Shown in pieces: positions 53,533-61,400 of a stretch of 64,000 nucleotides of DNA. Each line of letters begins with the position of its first letter. Positions within the stretch are counted from its first letter, which is position 1. The notes beneath the pieces were generated by a model that was not told the DNA's origin, did not search any database, and saw only the letters and a program-made list of their open reading frames with translations. The position numbers were made by a program, and so were the translations under genes. The DNA comes from an uncultured Prevotella sp. (GTDB taxonomy: Bacteria; Bacteroidota; Bacteroidia; Bacteroidales; Bacteroidaceae): positions 79,762 through 143,761 of the forward strand of contig NZ_CAMJOS010000005.1 of NCBI RefSeq assembly GCF_946407605.1, given 5' to 3'.

Positions 53533-54498
53533 ATGGAAGAACAAAGAACCGACCTCACACAGTTTGCCGAGCGCATAGAACTGTTGCGCCGACAGATCTC
53601 TAACGTCATCGTTGGACAGGACGAGAATATCGACCTGCTGCTAACGGCTGTGCTGGCCAATGGCCACGTCTTGCTTGAAGGCGTGCCAGGGGTGGCAAAG
53701 ACCCTGCTGGCCCGTCTGCTGGCAAAGCTCATCGATGCCAATTTCAGTCGTGTGCAGTTCACGCCCGATCTCATGCCGTCGGATGTGCTGGGCACGAATG
53801 TGTTTAATATGAAGACCAGCGACTTCGACTTCCATGCGGGTCCTGTCTTTGCCGATATCGTGTTGGTCGATGAGATCAACCGTGCGCCGGCTAAGACGCA
53901 GGCTGCCCTCTTCGAGGTGATGGAAGAGCGTCAGGTCACCATCGATGGACTGACCCATCCCATGGGACAGTTCTATACCATCCTCGCCACGCAGAACCCT
54001 GTGGAACAGGAAGGTACCTATAAGCTGCCAGAGGCTCAGACCGACCGTTTTATGATGAAGATAACCATGGGCTATCCCTCTCTCGACGAGGAGGTTAGCA
54101 TCTTGGAGCGTCATCATGCCAACCAGCGCCTTACCGCCTTGGAGAATGTGGAACCTGTCATCACCAAGGAGCAGTTGATAGAGCTGCGCCGGCTGTTGGA
54201 TACGGTGTTTGTCGATCCCGCCATGCTGCGTTATATCGCAGGCATCGTGGCTCAGACCCGTCAGAGCAAGGCAGTGTTCCTCGGTGCATCGCCCCGTGCT
54301 TCGGTGGCTTTGCTTCAGGCTTCCAAAGCCTATGCCCTGTTGCAGGGACGTGACTTTGTAACGCCTGATGATGTACGTTTCGTGGCACCTAGCATCCTGC
54401 AGCATCGTCTCATCCTCACCGCTGAGGCCGAGATGGAAGGCATCACCCCCGTCAAGGCTGTCAAGCGATTGATAGAAAAGGTTGAAGTGCCTAAATAA
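53533..54498 (+). CDS. MoxR family AAA ATPase
   Basis: A 321-residue AAA+ ATPase of the MoxR type. Walker A is LEGVPGVAKTLLARLLA (about 48-64), Walker B is ADIVLVDEINRAPAKTQAALF, and LATQNPVEQEGTYKLPEAQTDRF holds the sensor and arginine-finger motifs. These ATPases act as chaperones that load metal or assemble complexes together with von Willebrand-type or DUF58 partners. Partners are encoded directly downstream (DUF58) and upstream. The gene starts two bases after the DUF4350 stop. Confidence 0.95.
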   Translation: MEEQRTDLTQFAERIELLRRQISNVIVGQDENIDLLLTAVLANGHVLLEGVPGVAKTLLARLLAKLIDANFSRVQFTPDLMPSDVLGTNVFNMKTSDFDFHAGPVFADIVLVDEINRAPAKTQAALFEVMEERQVTIDGLTHPMGQFYTILATQNPVEQEGTYKLPEAQTDRFMMKITMGYPSLDEEVSILERHHANQRLTALENVEPVITKEQLIELRRLLDTVFVDPAMLRYIAGIVAQTRQSKAVFLGASPRASVALLQASKAYALLQGRDFVTPDDVRFVAPSILQHRLILTAEAEMEGITPVKAVKRLIEKVEVPK

Positions 54499-54537
54499 CC
54501 CACTAGCCCCATTAGCCCCATAGGTCCTATTCGCCCC
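54499..54537. repeat. CCCATTAGCCCCATAGGTCC start-proximal repeat
   Basis: The spacer between the MoxR and DUF58 genes is a degenerate array of CCCACTAGC, CCCATTAGC and CCCATAGGTCC units, ending directly at the ATG. It is related to the porL/porM junction at 17200-17252. Confidence 0.65.
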
Positions 54538-55875
54538 ATGTACATAGCTCATCGCTTCTATTATCTGATGACTGCCGTTATCCTGATCATCGCCATCGGG
54601 TTCGCAGTTCCACTGATGTTCACCATCGGCCGCATCCTCCTGCTCTTGCTGTTGGTGTTGGTGGCTGCCGATATCGTGATGTTGTGGAGTCGAAAGGGCA
54701 TAAAGGCATGGCGTATGCTAACGCCCCGCTTCTCGAATGGCGACGATAATCCTGTGAAGCTACGCTTAGAGAGCACCTATCCCTTTAATATCCATACTGA
54801 GGTTATCGACGAGGTGCCCGTGGTCTTCCAACGACGCGATGTGCTGTTCAAGGCCCCCATCCGCAAAAACGGCGATGTCACCATCACCTATGTCCTCCGT
54901 CCCACGAAGCGTGGCGTCTATGGCTTTGGCCATGCACGGGTCTTTGTCAGCACGCCCTTGGGCTTGATGCAGCGTCGTTTCACCTGTTGCGAGGCGCAGG
55001 ATGTCAAGGTCTATCCTTCTTATCTTATGCTCCGTCAGTATGAGCTGCTCGCCATGAGCAACAACCTCACCGAGATGGGAATCAAACGCATCCGACGCAT
55101 AGGCCATAACACGGACTTCGAGCAGATTAAGGACTATGTGGTGGGCGATGACTACCGCACCATCAACTGGCGTGCCACCGCCCGTCGCCATCTGCTCATG
55201 GTCAACGTCTATCAGGAAGAACGCTCACAGCAGGTGTTCTCGGTCATCGACAAAGGCCGCATGATGCAGCAGACCTTCCTCGAGATGACGCTTCTCGACT
55301 ATGCCATCAACGCCTCGCTGGTGCTGAGTTATGTCGCTGTCAACAAGCAGGACAAGGCGGGTCTTATTACCTTTAGCGACCAGTTCGAGACCTTTGTGCA
55401 GGCTTCTCGCCAACAGGGACAGATGCAGACGCTGCAGGAGGCGCTCTATGCTGAGCAAACAGCCTTTGGCGAGACAGACTATTCGGCACTCCTGGCAGGA
55501 CTCTCACGTCATGTCACACGTCGTTCGCTGCTCATCCTCTATACCTCGTTCACGTCGATGGCGGCCTTACGCCGACAACTCTCCTACCTGCGACAACTGG
55601 CCATGCGCCATCGTCTGCTTGTGGTGTTCTTCGAGGACGAGGAGCTGCGCGACTTCGTTCAGGGCACTTCCCTTCACCAATCACCAGCCACCCTTCACCC
55701 TTCACCAATAACAACCGAACAAACCTATCAGCGTGTTATAGCCGAGAAGTTTGCCTACGAGCAGCGACTCATCGTCCACACCCTGCGTCAGTATGGTATA
55801 CAATCATTGTTGACCACGCCTCAGAATCTTTCCGTCGACGTGATCAACAAATATCTTGAGATTAAGTCACGATAA
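54538..55875 (+). CDS. DUF58 domain protein
   Basis: A 445-residue membrane-anchored protein. Two helices lie near the N-terminus (YYLMTAVILIIAIGFAVPLM, IGRILLLLLLVLVAADIVML). The DUF58 signature is QIKDYVVGDDYRTINWRATAR, and a vWA-like C-terminal domain follows with SVIDKGRMMQ and LLILYTSFTSM. It is the usual partner of MoxR ATPases. An insertion at about residues 379-392 (LHQSPATLHPSPI) is encoded by TTCACC-type repeats. Its stop is followed by a bidirectional terminator. Confidence 0.92.
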   Translation: MYIAHRFYYLMTAVILIIAIGFAVPLMFTIGRILLLLLLVLVAADIVMLWSRKGIKAWRMLTPRFSNGDDNPVKLRLESTYPFNIHTEVIDEVPVVFQRRDVLFKAPIRKNGDVTITYVLRPTKRGVYGFGHARVFVSTPLGLMQRRFTCCEAQDVKVYPSYLMLRQYELLAMSNNLTEMGIKRIRRIGHNTDFEQIKDYVVGDDYRTINWRATARRHLLMVNVYQEERSQQVFSVIDKGRMMQQTFLEMTLLDYAINASLVLSYVAVNKQDKAGLITFSDQFETFVQASRQQGQMQTLQEALYAEQTAFGETDYSALLAGLSRHVTRRSLLILYTSFTSMAALRRQLSYLRQLAMRHRLLVVFFEDEELRDFVQGTSLHQSPATLHPSPITTEQTYQRVIAEKFAYEQRLIVHTLRQYGIQSLLTTPQNLSVDVINKYLEIKSR

Positions 55876-55881
55876 ATGATA

Positions 55882-55906
55882 ACGGCCACCCATATCGGAT
55901 GGCCGT
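55882..55906. terminator. Bidirectional terminator between DUF58 and C10 protease genes
   Basis: ACGGCCA (55882-55888) and TGGCCGT (55900-55906), with an inner ACCCATATCGG loop, followed by CACCTTTTATTTT. It separates convergent genes. Confidence 0.78.
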
Positions 55907-55917
55907 CACCTTTTATT

Positions 55918-58272
55918 TTAACCTTTCACCATCACTTTCTTACCATTAATGATATACAGGCCGCCATTCCTGGGCTGTGTCACCTTTTGGCCTTTCAAGT
56001 CGTAGATGGTGCTCTGTTGCTTGTTGTCCGTTTTAACGGTAACGATGGCATTGGGTTTTTCGGGCACAGTAACGTTATAGTTATAGAGGTTTAATTGCTC
56101 GCCGCTGTTAGTATCAACAAACTTGCCATTGGTCCTATAGACGATGCAGAACCAGTACACACCGTCAGTCAGGTTAGGCACGTTGATAGTCATGGTCTGC
56201 GAGTCGCCCTTGCTGAGTACCAATGGTGCATCGACATTAAAGCTATTGCTATAACTGTTGGTTTCGCCTTTTCTCTTAAAAACCCTGACGCGGATGACGT
56301 TTTCGTAGTCGTTTTGGCCATTGTTCTTTACATTCAACTGGATGACGGCAGTATCGCTGTTAAGGGTATAATAATGATCGCTAATCATCTCGGCGTTTGT
56401 CACCTTACCATTGCTCAGCTTTAGATTCTGAGGAAGGGCTTGGGCAACCTCAATGTCGCGGCCAATAATCTCGGTAAAGACTTTAACCCACTGGTCGTTC
56501 TCTCTCACCCATTGCTTGATGCCGAGGGCAAGATGCTTGGTGCCTGCCTCTGTGGGCTCGAATATCATTGACAGCGTCTCGCTTGTTCCTTCATCAATGT
56601 CAAGATGACGGCCACCCAGGTCCTTGCCGTCTAACTGCAGGTACAGGACGTCGTTGAACAGCGTGCCGTTGTTCTGAAGATCAAACTGGGCCGTTATGGT
56701 GTTGCCAACTTCCAGCTTGCCAGCCAGCTCTATGCTGCCGCTCAGGTTGATGGTGGGAAGTTTCAGGCGTAGCGTGTCGTCGCTGATGGTGGTGCTCAGG
56801 AAATAGTTCTGTGTACTTTCGTTCTGATACCACTTCTCTGTGCCGTGCTTTCTTGATACGACAGCGGTGATATAGTGGCCGTCGGGCAAGGCGGGCACTT
56901 TGGCTGTCATCGTCTTTTCTCTCCAGCCGTAGTTGTTGTCAAACGATATAGCTTCGTGCTTCTGCTCTACATATACCAGTGAGTCGTTTGTATCATAGAT
57001 ACCCACTCCTATGTCAAACACATTGGCTTCACCTGTTGTGTTGTACATCTCTGCCTTGAAGCTGATGTTGAACTTGCCTTCCTCCTTCAAGTATTCGGAT
57101 TGGGTGATATTGATACCATACGACGTCATCCTGATAGCAGGCTCCACAATAGTACCCTCATTCGGCTTGGCACCAATCATGGCATCCTGAAGGAAGCTAT
57201 AGCCGTCGTTGCTGCTGGTGGCACCATAGCCGCTATTGTTGTGAGGGTCGAGGATAGACAGAAGGAAATAGCCGTTGCTGCTTCCTCCCCAACCCCAGTT
57301 TACATGGAAGAGACCTTCCTTGTCGTAACCGTCGATGACAAAGGAATGTCCAGAGTCTGATGAATAACCGCCATATAACACGGGTCGTCTCTCAGCCATC
57401 TCCTGATAGATAATGTTGTTCCACTCTCTAGCGCGGTAGCTGGTGCGGCTAATATACTGGGTTGTGGCGTCAAAGTCGAAATAGGTCTTGAAGATGATGT
57501 CCATGTTGTCGGAGTTAGCTCCACTAAAGCTGCTGGTATAGTCCATCTCTGAAGCAGCGCCACACACCTTCATCAGTGTGGCCACAGCGTTGATGGCTGT
57601 CTCGTCCTCGTTGCCAGAATAGTTGTCAAGCATATGGTCCCAGTCAAAGGTGGTCACAGGTGTAGCAGCTATCTTAAACTTCCTTGTATAGGTGGTATAT
57701 CCTGGTATCTCCTTCAGCGTCTTCTCAGGATATTTGTAATAGTAGAGCACCTGAGCCATGGCTGTGGCTACGCAGCCAGTTATTGAGAGGTCTGTGCCGT
57801 CCTTGGGACACAGGCTGTTGTAGGGAGAGCCCTGGTCCCAGTTCGAGGTCAGTAGGGGAGCCACAGGGGCATGCTCGTCCAGAGCCACGCGGGCTATCTC
57901 GGCCTCGGGGTGGGTGGCCAGGTAATCCAGTTGGTCGGCATAGCCCTGCAGCCATGACTTCATGTTTTTGGGCATGTTATTCTTGTCAAACGTGCCCTCA
58001 TCGGCATAGCCCAGAATAGCGGGGGTGCGGTCGTCAGCACTCACGATGACGTAACCGTTGGTCTGACCTACGTTAAACACATAATAGTTCTCGGCTGTCT
58101 CGCTTGGTGTCAGCTGACTGCCCTTTGCTGCCAGGCGCATGCCCTGTGGGGCTGCCTTCTGATGTTTGTTCAGGAAAGCCAGTGCCTTCTGCATAGCCTC
58201 ATTCTCACTTACATTGCCTGCCCATGACAGTTGGCTGACCATCAGGACTACTAGTAGTAATAACTTCTTCAT
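55918..58272 (-). CDS. C10 family cysteine protease with C-terminal sorting tail
   Basis: A 784-residue secreted protease of the streptopain/interpain family (Peptidase C10). It has a signal peptide (MKKLLLLVVLMVSQLSWA), a propeptide to about residue 140, and a catalytic domain with nucleophile Cys167 in ITGCVATAMAQVLYYYKYP, His309 in SGHSFVIDGYD and NWGWGG near residue 325. The mid-region has several beta-sandwich domains. The C-terminal 35 residues (STIYDLKGQKVTQPRNG then GLYIINGKKVMVKG) form a short sorting tail of the kind seen in type IX secreted Prevotella proteins. It is therefore a probable client of the porPKLMN system in this window. Confidence 0.93.
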   Translation of the reverse strand: MKKLLLLVVLMVSQLSWAGNVSENEAMQKALAFLNKHQKAAPQGMRLAAKGSQLTPSETAENYYVFNVGQTNGYVIVSADDRTPAILGYADEGTFDKNNMPKNMKSWLQGYADQLDYLATHPEAEIARVALDEHAPVAPLLTSNWDQGSPYNSLCPKDGTDLSITGCVATAMAQVLYYYKYPEKTLKEIPGYTTYTRKFKIAATPVTTFDWDHMLDNYSGNEDETAINAVATLMKVCGAASEMDYTSSFSGANSDNMDIIFKTYFDFDATTQYISRTSYRAREWNNIIYQEMAERRPVLYGGYSSDSGHSFVIDGYDKEGLFHVNWGWGGSSNGYFLLSILDPHNNSGYGATSSNDGYSFLQDAMIGAKPNEGTIVEPAIRMTSYGINITQSEYLKEEGKFNISFKAEMYNTTGEANVFDIGVGIYDTNDSLVYVEQKHEAISFDNNYGWREKTMTAKVPALPDGHYITAVVSRKHGTEKWYQNESTQNYFLSTTISDDTLRLKLPTINLSGSIELAGKLEVGNTITAQFDLQNNGTLFNDVLYLQLDGKDLGGRHLDIDEGTSETLSMIFEPTEAGTKHLALGIKQWVRENDQWVKVFTEIIGRDIEVAQALPQNLKLSNGKVTNAEMISDHYYTLNSDTAVIQLNVKNNGQNDYENVIRVRVFKRKGETNSYSNSFNVDAPLVLSKGDSQTMTINVPNLTDGVYWFCIVYRTNGKFVDTNSGEQLNLYNYNVTVPEKPNAIVTVKTDNKQQSTIYDLKGQKVTQPRNGGLYIINGKKVMVKG

Positions 58273-58299
58273 ATTCGTTTTCTTTTATTGATTTGGTTG

Positions 58300-58331
58300 C
58301 AAAGATATAAATAAAAATCGAGACTACCAAC
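58300..58331 (-). promoter_or_regulatory. Promoter of the C10 protease gene
   Basis: On the minus strand, GTTG (58328-58331, one mismatch), 20 bases, then TATCTTTG (58300-58307). The GGTTGCAAAGATA context is the same as in the TlpA-like promoters. Confidence 0.65.
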
Positions 58332-58348
58332 GATATAACAGAAAAATA

Positions 58349-58375
58349 GCCCCCGCTGCCTAGAGCAACGGGGGC
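58349..58375 (-). terminator. Terminator of the mosaic surface protein gene
   Basis: GCCCCCG (58349-58355) and CGGGGGC (58369-58375) form a GC-rich stem with a 13-base loop, followed on the minus strand by TATTTTTC. It lies 43 bases past the stop codon at 58418. Confidence 0.85.
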
Positions 58376-58417
58376 CGTTTTAGTTATGATGTGTGAGTTT
58401 TACTCACTTATCACTTC

Positions 58418-61400
58418 TTACTTCACCATAACCTTCTTGCCATTCAGGATGTACAGACCCTTCTGAGCCTTGTTCACCTTCTGACCATTCAGGTTATACA
58501 TACCCTCGACATTCTTCTGATTCTTCAGAGTGCTGATGCCATCAGGCTCGGGATAAGGCTGAGGATCAACAGCAGGATTCAGATTCAGCGAGCTTACAAT
58601 ATCCTTCGGAACGAAGAACTTCACGTTATCGAAGATATAGAGGTTAGCGGTCTTCAGCTCAGCGAGGTTGAATGCAATTGACTGCATGGGCTTGTCTTCC
58701 TTGCTCTGATCGGCAGAGATAATGCTCTCTAACTCGAACGACTGCCAGTCAGCGGTGAAGTTCACGTCGCCAATACCTACGTAGTGGATGTAGTCGCCAG
58801 GATTAGCATGTGCCTGAGTAGTAGACTTAGCGGCCTCGTCAGCCTTGTAGTCGAACGATACCTTATAAGAAGTACCAGCAGGCAGCTGATAAGGCAGACG
58901 GATGAAGAACTGAGTATCCCAAGAGTTTGTAGGATTGTCAGCAGACTGAACCTTCACAGCCTTGCTGCCATCCACGCCGATACCTGCTGTGAATGGAGCG
59001 AGGAACGGACCACCCACACCCTGCTCTGTTACATAGAAGCAAGAGTTGTCGTCGCCTTCCATATCGCTGTTCACGATGATGTTCTCCCACTCTTTCGGCT
59101 TCTCTGGAATCTTAGCCCATACACCGAAGTTATCGAAGTAGTAGTTGTTAGCCTCAGCAATGTCATTCAGGTTGAATGCAATGCTCTTCATGTTGTTAGC
59201 AGCAGCGTCAACAGTAACCTCAGCAGAGAAGTGCTGCCACTCAGTTGTGAAGTTCACGTTGCCAATGCAAGCCCAGTGCAGGTAACCACCAGGAGCAGCG
59301 TGAGACTGTGTGCTAACAGAACCTGCCTTGTCGGCTTTGTAGTCGAACTCAACGTGCAATGTTGCACCTGCAGGCAGTTCCTCGTTCAGAACAATCCAGA
59401 ACTGGCTGTCCCAAGCCTGAGAAACCTTATCCTGTGCCTTTACTACGATACCGCGGCTGAAGTCCTTACCAGCCATTGCAACAATAGTTGAGGCAGAAGG
59501 ATCGGGAGCGGGATACTCCTTAGAAGCATAGCTGTCAACATTGTCACCAGCCAAGTTGCCGTTAGCAATCTCGTTGTTCCAACCCTCGGGAGCCTGGAGC
59601 TCAGGAGCGTCCTCACCGGCAACACCGAACTGCATCAGACGGAAGCGAGTGAACGACATCCAGTTGTGAACAACAGAAGTTACACCACGCACACCAATCT
59701 TAATTTCACCAGCCTCGGCCATTTCGAACTCAACAGAAGCATCGCCCCAGCCACGTCCGAACAGACCACCAGTAGCACCAACAGCAGCAATCTTGGCTGT
59801 GGTCTCTCCAGCGAAGAGGTTCAGGTCAACGTCGGCAGAAGCACGGCCAGCAACTGTCAGATAATACTTACCTGCAGGCAGTGTGATGGTCTGCTCAAGA
59901 GCAACGTCCCAAGCATTTGCACCCCAGTTACCACCATCGAAGTACTTGTAGGCAGAGTTGCCATCACCATCAGTGAGAGGCTCGCCGTCCAGAATGCTCA
60001 GATTACCACCTGAACCTTCACCCTTAACAATAGCCCAAGGCTCAGCAATAGCTTCCTCGGCGTTCGGGTTGACGATAGACTCAGTCATGTTTACAGCAGC
60101 ACCATACTGGCACTCCAGCAGAGCACTTGACTCAGCGTACTGACGATAAGCCTTCAGCACAGCCTCGGTCAGAGCAGTTGCATCAGCAGCTGACTTAGGA
60201 GTAGCAGCTGTAGAAGCCTCAGCAGCGGCCTTCTTACCAGGAGCAGCATATGGGAACAGAACATCTGCCATGCTAGCAGCAGTGTTGTTGAAGGTCTCAT
60301 AAGCACCCTTAGCAGCAGTGTAGGCGCTGGTAGCAGCGTTCAGAGCAGAAATAGCAGCCTTGTAAAGTTCTGTTGTGGGCTCAGCAATCTCGCCGTAGTC
60401 AGCGATAGCCTTCTCCAGAGCAGCCTTCTCCTCGCCTGTTACAGCAGCATAGTTATCATCAGCCAGAGCAGCCTTGGCGGCAGCCAGAGCAGCAGTGTAT
60501 GCAGGCTCGAACTCCTCGGCAGGAATATCCTTCGTCAGATAGGTCAGACGGAAGTTATCGAAGATACACCACAGGTTGGTGTTGTTCTCCAACTTAGCAC
60601 CAACGGTCAGTTGACCATCCTCGAATACGGTAACTGCAATAGGCTCAATGGTGTAGCTACCAGCAGTGAACGATGCAGAAGCATCTGCCATAGAGTTCTC
60701 AGAACCAGTCTTCAAGGGGAATGTGGCAGTCTTGTCGTTAGCATAGAATACGGGCAGGTTATCATTGTCAGAACCATCCTGACGATAGAATCCCTGAGCA
60801 GTCATCTGATACTTACCAGCAGGAGCGTTGGCAAGAACCTGACTCAGCGTAAAGGTTGAGTGGAATGACTCAGCGTTGTTGTTGGTGTTGTCACCACCAG
60901 AGAGGTTCTGGTTGTTAGCAACCATTGTCCAAGCACTCTTACGCAGGTCGTTGCGGCCAAAGTTAGCGTCCTGAATCAGGAAGGTAGCGTTGACGGGAGC
61001 CTCGGCAGTAGCGGTAGCCAGTTCAGCAATACGCTCGTCCAAAGTCTTCAGCATCCACTGAGCAGCTTCAGCAGTAGCATCGCCCTGCAGCAGAACCTGA
61101 TTGTCAGCCTGAGCAGTCAGGAAGTTGGTACCATTGCTAATGGTGTAAAGACCTTCAGCACCTGCAACAGGAGTGATAGTCCAACCCATAGCTGCACCGT
61201 CGTTCCACTCACCATTCAGGAAGTGATTGTTACCACCATTAGAAACCTGTGAGTCGAGAGTGTACTTGCCATCAACAAATGCAATACCGTAGTCCAAACC
61301 GTCTGCATTTACAACAGCATGGGTACCCCATGAAGCACCTCCGGCCAGATACTTACCAGTACCCTTGTTCAGGATGTAGTACTTGCCATCAGCGAACAGA

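Noticed and set aside
53641..54552. 303-codon minus-strand open frame opposite the MoxR gene
   Set aside because: It is antisense to a gene with all AAA ATPase motifs; its composition (rich in His, Gln and Leu) is that of a shadow frame.
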